Part shown: piece by piece, positions 26,506-35,913 of the stretch
Numbering within the stretch: position 1 is the stretch's first letter
How the letters are laid out: each line of letters begins with the position of its first letter
From: Promethearchaeota archaeon
GTDB lineage: Archaea > Asgardarchaeota > Lokiarchaeia > Sigyniarchaeales > SOKP01
DNA: 64,000 bases
Reading direction: 5' to 3'
Assembly (NCBI GenBank): GCA_019057865.1
Contig: JAHLWP010000006.1
Coordinates: forward strand, 62,001-126,000
Position numbers and translations under genes: made by a program
Notes under the pieces: generated by a model
The model's input: only the letters and a program-made list of their open reading frames with translations
The model's database searches: none
Told to the model about the DNA's origin: nothing

Positions 26506-26661
26506 TTATTTAAATTCTCGAAATTCAGGTTTTTCTTTCGGTTCTTTCTTTTTCTTTTCCCCAGATATTAAAATATTCCATGTACTATTTACACCTAATT
26601 CTTTTAATTTTTTACGTTCTTCTTCTAAATCCTCATCTTGTTCTATTTCTTCTTCACTCAT
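26506..26661 (-). CDS. Small charged protein of 51 residues
   Basis: A short minus-strand gene from the ATG at 26659-26661 to a TAA at 26506-26508. It encodes MSEEEIEQDEDLEEERKKLK, then ELGVNSTWNILISGEKKK and a basic-acidic tail ending PEFREFK. The acidic helix, the central hydrophobic motif VNSTWNILISG and the lack of stop codons suggest a real small protein, perhaps an interaction peptide. No family is recognised. It stands alone between the beta-helix operon and the AN1-M50 gene. Confidence 0.5.
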   Translation of the reverse strand: MSEEEIEQDEDLEEERKKLKELGVNSTWNILISGEKKKKEPKEKPEFREFK

Positions 26662-26858
26662 TATTAGCACTCAAATAAATTATAAATTATTCATCTTATT
26701 AATTTATTTTATAAAGTTTAATATTTATTCGTTTTGAAAAATAAAGCTAAAAATAAAATTATTGAGGGAAGATTCTAAATAAAATTTTATATCATTACTT
26801 TTTTTATTTTATAAATTATTAAATATTTGAAAAGTATCTATTTTAAGAGGTCTAACTA

Positions 26859-27851
26859 ATGCCTAAATGTTACCATTGCGGAGAGGAAATCCTTGAAAGG
26901 GAAATTTTCCAATGCAGCAAATGTGGTCAAAATTATTGCTCTTTGCATAGAGATCCTATAAATCATGAATGTAATATTGTAAAAGAGAATTTAAATTTAC
27001 AAAGATTTCAACCACCAACTCCATCTTATGTCGATAGCTCTCAACTATCATCAACTACACAACAAAATATGTATCAGCAACATTTAACTCAAGAAGAAAT
27101 GCGTGGAACAACAGATGGGACATATACATGGTATCGTCAAGAGATTCTTGTTCCTGAAAATGCTTTTGATCCAGATTCAGGTATTCAATTCAAGGGAATT
27201 CTATTTCCTCATAAATCAGAATTTTTGCATCTATTAATTGGGGCGTCGCTTATTTTTATCATAGGCTTAATCACGTTCTATGACAGAGCCTTGATAGATT
27301 TAAATCTAACATGGACAATATTTATGTTAGCTAGCTTTTATATGACTGCTTTTCTTTTTCATGAATTTGGTCATCGTCAAGTAGCCATACATTTTGGTCT
27401 TCAAACAAAATTCAGATTGTTAACTTTTGGAATGCTAATTACATTATTTGGTCTAGTCTCTGGCATAATATCATTGGTAGGTGGAGTGACAGGCCTACCA
27501 GCTTTAGCGCTTCCAGGAGCTGTTGTAGTTCTGGGATTAGATAAAATAGATAGAACAACAGGGCTATGCAAAGCAGCAGGTCCTATTGTTAATCTTGTAT
27601 ATGGTTCTATACTGCTAGTGATATCTTTTATAATTCCAAGAGATTTATATCCATTAAATAATCTAATTGGTGTTGCTGCATACTTAAATTTTTGGCTAGG
27701 TTTGTTTAACATGATTCCGATTGGAATTTTAGATGGACAAAATATCTGGAAATGGAATAAGAAAATATTTTTAATCTTATTCGCATCATTATTAATATTA
27801 TTAATAGTGACACATGTGAATATTTACGTTACTAATCCTTATATCCCATAA
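26859..27851 (+). CDS. AN1 zinc finger fused to M50 site-2-protease-like membrane peptidase
   Basis: A 330-residue membrane protein. Residues 4-38 match the AN1 zinc-finger pattern exactly (CxxC, CxxC, Cx4C, H, HxC: C4, C7, C19, C22, C27, H30, H36, C38). A linker rich in Gln, Ser and Thr follows (about 45-100). The rest is a multi-helix membrane domain with the metalloprotease motif FHEFGHRQV (HExxH at about 168-172) and NMIPIGILDGQN (about 283-294), which supplies the third zinc ligand in M50 enzymes. Family members cut substrates inside the membrane. The AN1 finger on the cytoplasmic side may recruit ubiquitin-like or chaperone-bound substrates, which is an inference. The next gene also joins AN1 to a membrane domain. 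Confidence 0.9.
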   Translation: MPKCYHCGEEILEREIFQCSKCGQNYCSLHRDPINHECNIVKENLNLQRFQPPTPSYVDSSQLSSTTQQNMYQQHLTQEEMRGTTDGTYTWYRQEILVPENAFDPDSGIQFKGILFPHKSEFLHLLIGASLIFIIGLITFYDRALIDLNLTWTIFMLASFYMTAFLFHEFGHRQVAIHFGLQTKFRLLTFGMLITLFGLVSGIISLVGGVTGLPALALPGAVVVLGLDKIDRTTGLCKAAGPIVNLVYGSILLVISFIIPRDLYPLNNLIGVAAYLNFWLGLFNMIPIGILDGQNIWKWNKKIFLILFASLLILLIVTHVNIYVTNPYIP

Positions 27852-28026
27852 GAATTTAATTTTTTTAAGTTTTTAAACAAAATAAATCAATAAAAATGGT
27901 TCAAATATATTTTGAAAGCAAAAAATTATGAATGATAAAAATTTTAAATTAGTATACTTTGTAAAATTTATTCAACTCAATCAAAATTTTCGATTAAAAC
28001 CTTTTGAATAATTATAGGGAAGAAAA

Positions 28027-28974
28027 GTGACGTATTGTGAATTTTGTGGGGAGCAGATTAGCTATCTACCATTTACTTGCAAATTTTGTAGGGGAACTTT
28101 TTGTAAAAAACATCGTTTACCAGAGAATCATCAATGCACTTTTGAATTAAAACATGTTCCAGTTGTGCCAACCACTCCAAGAGAATCACAGAAACGTTAT
28201 CCAGATCTTGCTGTAAAAAAGCCTGCTACTCAAGAATATTTAACTAAAGGTCCTAGAGTATTAAAAAAATACTTAAAACGGCAAGATAAACAAAGAAGGC
28301 AAGCAATGAGAAGTCATAGAGAATCGTATAGAGGAGCTCCTCAATATAATTACACTAAAATATTGTTTGCGATGATTATTCTTTTTTCGATTATTGGTTT
28401 AGTTTTTTTATCTAGTGAACGAGCACAATATATGTATTTTAGTTTACCAGGGCTTATCTATAATTATACATATCACACCTTTTTCACAGCGCTTCTCGTA
28501 AGTTCTACAGATTTTTTTGGGTTGTTCTTTTTATTCATAATGCTAATTTTTTTATACTTTATGGCTAGAAGAATTGAATTAAATCATGGGTGGAAGTTTT
28601 TAATAAAACTTTATGTTGTATGTTGTTTATTTTCAGCATTATTCTTTGTTTTATTAAGATTGGCATTAATAAATTATGCTCCTTTAGACATTTATTATAG
28701 ATGGGAATATTTTGGATTTGCTTGGGGAGGAATATATGGTTTAATTTCCTATTCAATTTTTCCAATAATGAATAAAAAAATTACAGCATTAATGACATTT
28801 ATTCCATTTAGAATGAGAGGAAGATCCTTTTTATTAATGATAATATTAATAAGACTAATACCCGGATTATTATTTGCTTTATACTCCCCCATATACTTGT
28901 TGTTTTATTTACCTGAATTAGGGGGAATTTTAGGCGCTTATATTATATATAAATATCAATTTAGACGGATATAA
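28027..28974 (+). CDS. AN1 zinc finger fused to a rhomboid-like membrane domain lacking catalytic residues
   Basis: A 315-residue protein read from a GTG start (AGGGA lies 6 bases before it). Residues 4-37 fit the AN1 finger consensus: C4, C7, C18, C21, C26, H29, H35, C37. A basic linker (about 50-115) precedes about six membrane helices. The membrane part has a rhomboid-like order: FFLFIMLIFLYFMARRIEL, a helix with FAWGGIYGLISYSIFP where rhomboids have GxSG and then xxxP, and PELGGILGAYI where rhomboids have H-x-x-G-x-x-x-G. The catalytic Ser and His are both absent, so it would be a pseudoprotease of the iRhom or derlin kind. The assignment to rhomboid is by motif spacing and is not certain. 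Same strand as the AN1-M50 gene. Confidence 0.65.
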   Translation: MTYCEFCGEQISYLPFTCKFCRGTFCKKHRLPENHQCTFELKHVPVVPTTPRESQKRYPDLAVKKPATQEYLTKGPRVLKKYLKRQDKQRRQAMRSHRESYRGAPQYNYTKILFAMIILFSIIGLVFLSSERAQYMYFSLPGLIYNYTYHTFFTALLVSSTDFFGLFFLFIMLIFLYFMARRIELNHGWKFLIKLYVVCCLFSALFFVLLRLALINYAPLDIYYRWEYFGFAWGGIYGLISYSIFPIMNKKITALMTFIPFRMRGRSFLLMIILIRLIPGLLFALYSPIYLLFYLPELGGILGAYIIYKYQFRRI

Positions 28975-29072
28975 AATTATAACTCAGTCGATAATTATAA
29001 TCCATAAAAATTATCAAGGAATCTACTTTTTTTTCAATAATCTTTTTTAAAAAAATATTTCAAATTCTTAAA

Positions 29073-29729
29073 ATGTCTAAAGAGCACAGTTCTAAAATTA
29101 TTGAGTTAAATGAGGATTTAATTGAAAATAACGATAGGTTAGCTGCACAAAATAGTAAATTATTAAGAAAGAAAAATATAAGAGCGTTTGACTTTGTGGG
29201 TGCTATCGGAGCAGGCAAAACAGCAATTATAGAATCAATTGTAGAAAGAATCTCAAATGAGTATAAAGTTTTAGTTATAAATGGTGATGTTACTACAAGA
29301 ATAGATGCCGACAGGATTGAACAGCATGGTGTAAAAACGATCCAAATTAATACTGGTAGAGAATGTGCCTTAAATTCATATCATATCTCTCAAGTAATAA
29401 ATCACTATGATTTAAGTGAAATTGACATTTTATTTATTGAAAACGTTGGAAATTTGATCTGTCCATCTGATTTTATTTTAGGAACAGAAAAAAGAATTAT
29501 TATCGTATCGATTACTGAGGGTGAATGGGTAATTGAAAAACATCCAATGCTTTTTAAGATGTCAGATATAGCAGTTATAAATAAAATTGATTTAATAGAT
29601 GTAATGGATGTAAATATTGAAAAAATGGTTAAGGATGGACTAAAAATTAATCCAAATCTCAAAATTTTTACTACAAGTGCTACAACTAGTGAGAACATTT
29701 CTGAACTTATAAATGCAATTTTAGATTAA
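29073..29729 (+). CDS. hypB: HypB-like nickel-insertion GTPase
   Basis: A 218-residue SIMIBI GTPase of the HypB family, which delivers nickel to [NiFe] hydrogenases. The P-loop is GAIGAGKTAI (about residues 47-56), followed by VINGDVTTRIDADRIEQHG, the metal-site segment NTGRECALNSYHIS, FIENVGNLICPS, and the G4 motif NKID. The length is typical. The N-terminal His/Cys-rich nickel-storage extension of some bacterial HypB is absent. No other hyp or hydrogenase genes are in the window, so its partner hydrogenase must lie elsewhere. Confidence 0.93.
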   Translation: MSKEHSSKIIELNEDLIENNDRLAAQNSKLLRKKNIRAFDFVGAIGAGKTAIIESIVERISNEYKVLVINGDVTTRIDADRIEQHGVKTIQINTGRECALNSYHISQVINHYDLSEIDILFIENVGNLICPSDFILGTEKRIIIVSITEGEWVIEKHPMLFKMSDIAVINKIDLIDVMDVNIEKMVKDGLKINPNLKIFTTSATTSENISELINAILD

Positions 29730-29793
29730 TAGAATTAAGAATAAAAACAAAAGAAAATAATAATATTATTAAAGAAAAAAGTTCTGGTGTAAA

Positions 29794-30222
29794 ATGGCAA
29801 TTAGACAATATAATACAGAATTAGGATCATTAATAGATAAGATTGTAAAAGTATATCTTGATAAAGACAAATTCTTTGTCGGTCAATTAAAAGGAATTTC
29901 TGATGATTCAAACCTTATCCTTATCAATGCTAAAAATGAAAAAAATAAACCCTTTCCAAAGATATTTATAAGAAATTCATTTTATAATTTTGTAAGTTTA
30001 GAAGAAGAACCTTTCCCTATGAAAGCATTGGCAGACAGAATTGCTACAATTTTTTCAAAAGGGCATGTGAATTATATTGAAGATCAGAACATAATTTCAA
30101 TTCTAAATGGAAAGATTATCGTTGATGAAAATGAAGTAAGAGGTACTGGTCCATCAGCAGAGCGAGTTAAAAAAATTTTCCAGCAATTTAAAATGGATCT
30201 TGAAAGTCCTAATGAGGAATAA
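29794..30222 (+). CDS. Lsm/Sm-like RNA-binding protein with C-terminal extension
   Basis: A 142-residue protein. The first about 75 residues have the Sm fold signature: an N-terminal helix, then KIVKVYLDKDKFFVGQLKGI (Sm1: V.V.L..G..F.G.L.G.D), NLILINAKN, and IFIRNSFYNFVSLEE (Sm2-like I/V-R-G-x-x-I, here altered). A C-terminal domain of about 65 residues (FPMKALADRIATIF and onward) follows. That resembles the SmAP3 type of archaeal Sm protein, which forms rings with an extra domain. It probably binds oligo-U RNA. It follows hypB on the same strand by 64 bases and ends against the minus-strand cluster. Confidence 0.75.
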   Translation: MAIRQYNTELGSLIDKIVKVYLDKDKFFVGQLKGISDDSNLILINAKNEKNKPFPKIFIRNSFYNFVSLEEEPFPMKALADRIATIFSKGHVNYIEDQNIISILNGKIIVDENEVRGTGPSAERVKKIFQQFKMDLESPNEE

Positions 30223-30257
30223 CTTTCTTTTATTTTTTTAATCTATAATAATTTATA

Positions 30258-30749
30258 TTACTCAAAAATTCTTAAGAGATTCTTTAATTGTAGATTTTGG
30301 ACAATATTCTTCAGTAAAGCTTTTCCTAACGGTGTTACCTTAATGATGCCTAAATTCTCAAATTCTCTTATATAATCATTATCAATTAAAAATTTTATAT
30401 CTGAATTCCAGACTTTGCCAAAAATTTCTTTTAAATCATATATTTTAATATTTTCATCAACTTCTTTGCTAAGAGCAAGAATTAACGCTAAGGTACCATA
30501 TTGAGATGGTGTTATATTATCATCTTTCCCATAAGATGTTAATATATAATAATTTTGATCCAAAAATTTGGATGTGATTAACTCAAATCCTACATTTTTT
30601 AAATTCAAATAAACTTTACTAATAATATTTTTGAATTCAAAACTCTTACATAAATTCCTTAAATCTTCCTCTCTAATCATTTTTTGTGGATTGGTTAAAA
30701 TAATTCTTGAAATATTTTGTACTACTTCTTCAATATTGGTTGCTTCCAT
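30258..30749 (-). CDS. Kite/MAGE-like tandem winged-helix protein
   Basis: A 163-residue protein, last gene of an eight-gene minus-strand cluster. The sequence divides into two winged-helix-like halves. The first is about 1-75 (MIREEDLRNLC ... FELITSKFLDQNYYILTS). The second is about 80-160 (SQYGTLALILALSKEVDE, then IKIYDLKEIFGKVWNSDIKF, then a strand pair IREFENLGIIKVTPLGKALL). The order and spacing match the kite proteins (ScpB, MukE, Nse1, Nse3/MAGE) that bind SMC complexes. Its immediate neighbour is a degenerate SMC-like protein 11 bases away, which supports the idea. The family call is by fold pattern only; a simple winged-helix regulator is the alternative. Confidence 0.55.
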   Translation of the reverse strand: MEATNIEEVVQNISRIILTNPQKMIREEDLRNLCKSFEFKNIISKVYLNLKNVGFELITSKFLDQNYYILTSYGKDDNITPSQYGTLALILALSKEVDENIKIYDLKEIFGKVWNSDIKFLIDNDYIREFENLGIIKVTPLGKALLKNIVQNLQLKNLLRIFE

Positions 30750-30760
30750 AATTTAATTTA

Positions 30761-32395
30761 TCAACTCTCTTCAATATTTATAACTCTTAAATTTTCAATT
30801 TTTTTTTTCATTTCCAAATTCGAAATAATAAAAACCAAATTAGTTGTTGTTAGATTTTCTTCACTTTCAAATACAGGTAATATTTTTCTAATTGTTCTAT
30901 AAATTGAAAGCTTGTTATATTGACTTAGTAAAAATACATTTGAGAAGACAATTGTTTCAATTTTTAGAATGATTTTAATTGAGATATATAAAATTATAAC
31001 AAAAAAAATTTTTTCAGGAGTGGTTAATTCCTCAAACTTTATATGTTCTTCATTATTACGCATAAAATTTAATTGAACAAAAAAAAAATTATTTTCATTA
31101 TTGATCGTTATTTGTAATTGAGATTCTATATTGATTTTAGCTAAAAATTTATTGAGTAGTTCTTCAAGTTCATTAAGTAGGGTTTCAAATTTTCTAAATC
31201 TTTCAAAGATCTCTAACATTTCATTTTGATCATATTTAATAATGAGTTCTTCTCTTTTTAATTTTAAAAGCTCTTCAAATTCTAGTAATTTTTTAGTAAT
31301 TAGAGAAAAATTCTCTGGATTCTCTGGATCTATTTGATTATTTAAATTTAAGATTTCACTTAATTCAGCGTTTAGATTTTCAATTTCTTCTTCGATTTCA
31401 TTAGTTAATCTTATAGATTGAACATTTTTGATGTTAAGATCTTCATCAGAAATATCTTCATATTCTTTTATTTTTTCTTTATATTCATCTTTTAGGTTAT
31501 TTATTTTATAGTGATCATTTTCAATTATATCTAAAAGATTTTGATAGTCTTTTTCAAATATTTCATATCGGGGATATAATTCTTCAAATTTTAAACTAGT
31601 TTCATGTAATTTTGTTTTAATTTCATTAATCTCGTATTGAATCTTTTTAGCTTTTTTCTGAAGGGCTTGGATTTTTTCTGCATTTGTTAAATTTTCATCG
31701 AATTCTATTGTTAATTTTAAATCATCTTTCTTTTCCTTTTTTACTCCTTCCATTTGTCTTGTTATACTATTAATCTGATTAAAACATTCTTTCTTTTGTT
31801 TATTTAAATTCTGGATTTTTAAATTATAATCATCTAATGTTTTCTTAACTTGATCAATCCGATTTTTATGTTGTAGAAAGTCTTCTTCCAAATATTTCAA
31901 TTTATTTTTGTTATTTATTAGTGATTCATTTAGTTTTTCTATTAAATTTGAAATAGCAGTTAATTTACTTGATCGTTTACTAGCTTCTGATAATTTTAAT
32001 TCTTTTAATAGTATCTTCTTTTTTTTAAGAAGTAGATTAAATTCAAAAGTATGAATTATAGACTGAATCAGTTTATTATATTGAGAAAAAATTTCAATAT
32101 TATTATTAATTGTTCTATGAAATTCTCCCAAGTAGTCTAATAGCTTTGGAGCTTTACTTAATTCAGAAAAATTTTTCGCTTGATTTTGAAAAATTTCAAT
32201 AAATTCATCAATTGGAATTAAATCATAATTTTTGGAAATTTTCAAATAACGTTCATCTTGAAACTGAGCTAATAAATTTTTTTTGAATTTTCCAAGGATT
32301 AAAGTAAATCTATCAGTAATCACAATTTCTTTTTCGCCAATGGAAATTTTCAAATTATTTAATTGAATTATAGATTCAGCTCTATTTTTTTTCAA
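30761..32395 (-). CDS. Degenerate SMC/Rad50-like ABC protein with long coiled-coil
   Basis: A 544-residue protein. The N-terminal 45 residues look like an ABC-ATPase lobe in which the Walker A loop has decayed: strand IVITDRFTLILG is followed by KFKKNLLAQF where G-x-x-G-x-G-K-S would stand. A coiled-coil of about 330 residues follows with a central break. The C-terminal lobe has FEELTTPEKIFFVIILYISI where SMC and Rad50 have the LSGGE(K/R) signature. TIVFSNVFLLSQYN follows in the place of Walker B and the D-loop, then TNLVFIISN as the final strand. Thus the layout is SMC-like but the nucleotide-binding residues are gone. It overlaps the next gene upstream by 14 bases. Confidence 0.65.
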   Translation of the reverse strand: MKKNRAESIIQLNNLKISIGEKEIVITDRFTLILGKFKKNLLAQFQDERYLKISKNYDLIPIDEFIEIFQNQAKNFSELSKAPKLLDYLGEFHRTINNNIEIFSQYNKLIQSIIHTFEFNLLLKKKKILLKELKLSEASKRSSKLTAISNLIEKLNESLINNKNKLKYLEEDFLQHKNRIDQVKKTLDDYNLKIQNLNKQKKECFNQINSITRQMEGVKKEKKDDLKLTIEFDENLTNAEKIQALQKKAKKIQYEINEIKTKLHETSLKFEELYPRYEIFEKDYQNLLDIIENDHYKINNLKDEYKEKIKEYEDISDEDLNIKNVQSIRLTNEIEEEIENLNAELSEILNLNNQIDPENPENFSLITKKLLEFEELLKLKREELIIKYDQNEMLEIFERFRKFETLLNELEELLNKFLAKINIESQLQITINNENNFFFVQLNFMRNNEEHIKFEELTTPEKIFFVIILYISIKIILKIETIVFSNVFLLSQYNKLSIYRTIRKILPVFESEENLTTTNLVFIISNLEMKKKIENLRVINIEES

Positions 32396-33422
32396 AATGG
32401 TCTTTAAATTTTTTGTATTCTTTTTCTTTTCTTTTTTTTCTTTCTCTTATTAAATCGAGTGGATCTTGTTCATCATCTTTTGGAATCATATAGTCATCTT
32501 TGAATCTCTTTTCAAACTTAGATTTAAATTTATTAATTTTTTCAGATATTTCATCACTAATTTCTAAAGGCTTTTTTTCTTCAACTTCTAGAACAATATC
32601 AGATAATTTCTCCCTTTTTTTTTTACGTCTTCTTCTTTCGAATTCCGTGTCAGAATATTTAAAGTATTCTTCATACGTCTCTTTTTGCTCTTCTTGCTTC
32701 TTTTTTAATTTTTTTAATTCTTCTTTATCTCTAGCCTTTTTAATAATTTCTTCCTTTGCTATTAATTCTTGTTTGGTTAATTGAGTTTCGGTTTCTTTTA
32801 AGAATTCCTTGAAATTTAAATTAGGATTTTCCATAAAAAATCTTTCGAACTCTTTTACTAATAATGTGGCAGTATTATTAGGAATTTTACTTAATTCTAT
32901 TTTAAGTTTCTTTTGAATTAAATCACTATAAAATGAATTAACATTATTTATTACATCTAAAAACAAAGAATTTTGTTTCAAAGAATCTACTAATTCTAAC
33001 CATTGGTTTAATTCAACTGAAGGGATGAAAGAAGGTTCATCAATGACTCTACTAATCGTTTTATTTTCTATAAGAAATAAGCCAATTTTCTTAGTATTAT
33101 CTTCATTTATTTTTAATTTCCTTAAGTTTTCTTTGAAGAGATCTTTATACTTTTTAATTAAGTTATCTTGGAAGTCTAAAAATTTTATAATGTTATTATT
33201 TGAAATCTTAATTAATTTAGCATTTAAGTTATTTAATAAATTAGTAGTATCTTCTATTTGCTCAAGAAATTCTTTATTAGAAAATTGTTTAATTAGAAAT
33301 TGTTTATTTTGTATAACTCTTTTTGAAATTTCATTTAACTGATTAATCTCACTTTGAAGTTCTTCTATTGGAGAAGTTAATTCCTTAATTTTTCCAAGGT
33401 TGAATATTTGGTTTTTTATCAT
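32382..33422 (-). CDS. Coiled-coil protein of the SMC-like cluster
   Basis: A 346-residue helical protein with no family I recognise. Heptad-rich helices cover about residues 10-130. A less charged middle (about 130-200) contains PSFIPSVELNQWLELVDSLK. A very basic and acidic coiled-coil region with ERRRRKKKREK and RERKKRKEK runs to the C-terminus. The start overlaps nothing, but its end overlaps the degenerate SMC gene by 14 bases, so the two are translationally coupled and may form one complex. A kleisin-like linker role is conceivable. I see no proof. Confidence 0.6.
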   Translation of the reverse strand: MIKNQIFNLGKIKELTSPIEELQSEINQLNEISKRVIQNKQFLIKQFSNKEFLEQIEDTTNLLNNLNAKLIKISNNNIIKFLDFQDNLIKKYKDLFKENLRKLKINEDNTKKIGLFLIENKTISRVIDEPSFIPSVELNQWLELVDSLKQNSLFLDVINNVNSFYSDLIQKKLKIELSKIPNNTATLLVKEFERFFMENPNLNFKEFLKETETQLTKQELIAKEEIIKKARDKEELKKLKKKQEEQKETYEEYFKYSDTEFERRRRKKKREKLSDIVLEVEEKKPLEISDEISEKINKFKSKFEKRFKDDYMIPKDDEQDPLDLIRERKKRKEKEYKKFKDHFEKK

Positions 33423-33448
33423 TTTTAAAGAAAAATATTATTAGAATT

Positions 33449-34565
33449 TTAAATTTCTGGTGGACTTGGTAAATCTCTTCTTTTTTCCTTATATTTTTCT
33501 GATCTATTATAATACCTTTTTGTATTACTTAATAGATCCTGCCTTTCAACATGATTTGCAGTGCCTCCGACTAATTTTAAAGAATCATAAAAAAGATCAT
33601 AAGTTAAAAGCTCTGTATTTATTGCCTTTAATATTGCAACTCTAGTACCTCTTTCAATATCAGATCCAGAATATCCATATGTTAATTCTAAAAGTCCATC
33701 TTTCTTTCCTTTTTTATTTATTGCATCCCATAATATATTATTATCAAATTCAGAAATTTTATGACCTAATTTGACTTCCAAATCTTTAGTTATTGCTTGA
33801 ATTTTGTTGAACTCATTGTTTAAATTTGTGAAAATATTATTATCAATGCCTATTTTTGCTTGTTTTAATTTATTAAGAAATGATTCAATAATTTGTTTCC
33901 TTAAATAATAATCGGGGAAATCAAATTTAAAATGAAATGTAAAACGCCGCCAAATTGCTGAATCTAATTGATGCTGATGATTAGTTGCTCCAAATATAGC
34001 TAATGGAACTCCCTCATAATTTATTTTATCAATAACTTGTAAGAAAGAAATAACAGCACGTTTTATTTCTCCTACTTCATGAATATTAGATCTTTCAGAA
34101 CCAATTGCATCAATTTCATCAAAAAATAATATGAAAGCACCTCTTTCTTTTGAAATATCAGCTGCTAGCTCAACAACCCTTCGGATATTTTTTATAGTAT
34201 CTCCTAATAAGGGTGATACTAATCTGTCAGATTCAACTACACAAATAGGTATATTGTATTTCTTAGCAAATCCTCTTGTTAATGATGTTTTCCCCGTACC
34301 TGGTGGACCATATAAAAGAACTGTTAAATTAGGATTTAATTTTGTATTTTTTAGCTGTTCTGTAAATTCATTATATTTTTTAAGGGCTTTAAAAAAATCC
34401 TCTAAAATTTCTTTTTTAACTTCATTTCCCTTAATATCATCAATAAATTCCTTTATATCTGAAGGAAAATAGACAGCACCATATTTACCAATCCGCTCTT
34501 TAATAATATCTTCAGTATAAGTTTCTTTTTTTTCTGATTCATCTTTTTTCTTACTAATTTTTCAT
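33449..34565 (-). CDS. AAA+ ATPase (classical AAA clade), start codon displaced
   Basis: About 369 residues counted from the ATT codon at 34556-34558. Motifs are complete: Walker A LLYGPPGTGKTS (about residues 81-92), Walker B FILFFDEIDAIGSERS (Asp147, Glu148), sensor 1 GATN (about 190-193), paired arginine fingers in IWRRF (Arg204, Arg205), and C-terminal YGYSGSDIERG as in the Vps4/Cdc48-like AAA lid. The N-terminal about 60 residues are charged and lack a MIT domain. The frame has no ATG, GTG or TTG before 33781, far inside the gene. ATG-ATG at 34563-34568 behind GGAG is one base out of frame: an A5 run shortened to A4 would join it. Either a one-base error or frameshift, or an ATT start, must be assumed. 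Confidence 0.85.
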
Positions 34566-34584
34566 CATCTCCAATATTTGTATA

Positions 34585-35892
34585 TTATTTATTTTTTCTT
34601 TTATTATCAAATTTTTCACAATAATTTGCAATTTCATTAATAAAATCTTTAAGATTATCAATTTGAGATCCAATAAAATTAAAGATTTCTTTTCTATACT
34701 GAGGAGAATCTCTGATTTTCATCTTATCCAAACTTAAATAATTAGGGAAGCATATAAGTTTCATTAAATAAGGAAGAACTTTCTCATTAGTTTGTAAATC
34801 TTTAAAAATGGCATAAAATATGTTTTCATCAGACAATTTCCACTTTAAAAGACCCATATACATCAAAAATGCAAAATTCATTGAAATCCAATTTATTAAT
34901 TCTTTTGATAAAAATCCTCGTCTTTGTGAAGCAAAAGCTAAATAATACAAAATCAAAGTTTCATTGCTAAATTGGGGATTTAATCTTATTGATCCATCAG
35001 ATTGCTTATTTTCACGTAAGAATTTATTATCTAATAAGATTTGCACAAAATTTTCTTGAGGCGCTAAGAATATTCCATCGATCTCACGTAAACCTATACG
35101 TTCAGCAATTTTTTCTAGAGCTTCTTCTTCTGGATTTGCAATTGAATCGATATATGGCAAAAATACAGTAGTCTTTAAAATCATTGGAAGTTCATAATTT
35201 TTTCTTTCAGGAAATTCTCCAAAATTTGGATCCAAATTATATAATGATGTAATATTATTCATTATTTGATAAATTTTTGGAGACATTCCTGGAATCTCAA
35301 AAAAATCAGTATTTTCTAATTTTTCTCGATAATATGTATGAGGTTGAAGTAAATGTCGTTGGCATTCATAAAATGTTGGAGCATATTCCAATAACGCCTC
35401 ATAAATGATTTTTATATTAGTACCTCTTGGAAATAGTCTTTCTTCTATAAATTTCACTAAAAGATAAAGATACGTATTCTCTATATTAATTTCGTCTGGA
35501 TTTGTAATATATCGTAATATATTTAAGGCATCAACCGATTCCTGAAGAAATTCAACAATATAATCTTTAATATCTATAATGGGAATATTTTCTCTATATT
35601 TAATAATAAAATCCTTTATTATTTCATATATATTTGATCTATACATTGCAGAGAATTCAGAGAGTGCTCTAACTTTGCGAATATTTCTTTTTTCTTCTTC
35701 TTGTCGAATCTTATCTAAAATTTCTGTATCTAGTAAAAGATCTGCGTCTAAATCAATAATTATCCTTCTTGTCTCCCTAAGAATTGGACGCATATGACTT
35801 ATAAATGTTAAATATCGTGGTAAAATATCAGTCCATTTCTCCCTTTTTCGTCCAGGCTTGGTTATTCTTGTAGAACTCCTTTTATAACTCAT
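34585..35892 (-). CDS. Unknown helical protein of the SMC-like cluster
   Basis: A 435-residue, mostly helical protein with no recognised motif. It starts with a basic segment (MSYKRSSTRITKPGRKREKW). Several hydrophobic but not transmembrane helices follow, such as NIPIIDIKDYIVEFLQESVD, NTYLYLLVKFIEERLF and LILYYLAFASQRRGFLSKEL. The repeated helix pairs could form a HEAT-like solenoid. The gene lies 19 bases upstream of the AAA+ gene and 21 bases downstream of the next gene, so it belongs to the same operon. Confidence 0.6.
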   Translation of the reverse strand: MSYKRSSTRITKPGRKREKWTDILPRYLTFISHMRPILRETRRIIIDLDADLLLDTEILDKIRQEEEKRNIRKVRALSEFSAMYRSNIYEIIKDFIIKYRENIPIIDIKDYIVEFLQESVDALNILRYITNPDEINIENTYLYLLVKFIEERLFPRGTNIKIIYEALLEYAPTFYECQRHLLQPHTYYREKLENTDFFEIPGMSPKIYQIMNNITSLYNLDPNFGEFPERKNYELPMILKTTVFLPYIDSIANPEEEALEKIAERIGLREIDGIFLAPQENFVQILLDNKFLRENKQSDGSIRLNPQFSNETLILYYLAFASQRRGFLSKELINWISMNFAFLMYMGLLKWKLSDENIFYAIFKDLQTNEKVLPYLMKLICFPNYLSLDKMKIRDSPQYRKEIFNFIGSQIDNLKDFINEIANYCEKFDNKRKNK

Positions 35893-35913
35893 TTTTTAAC
35901 ACATTGATTTTTC

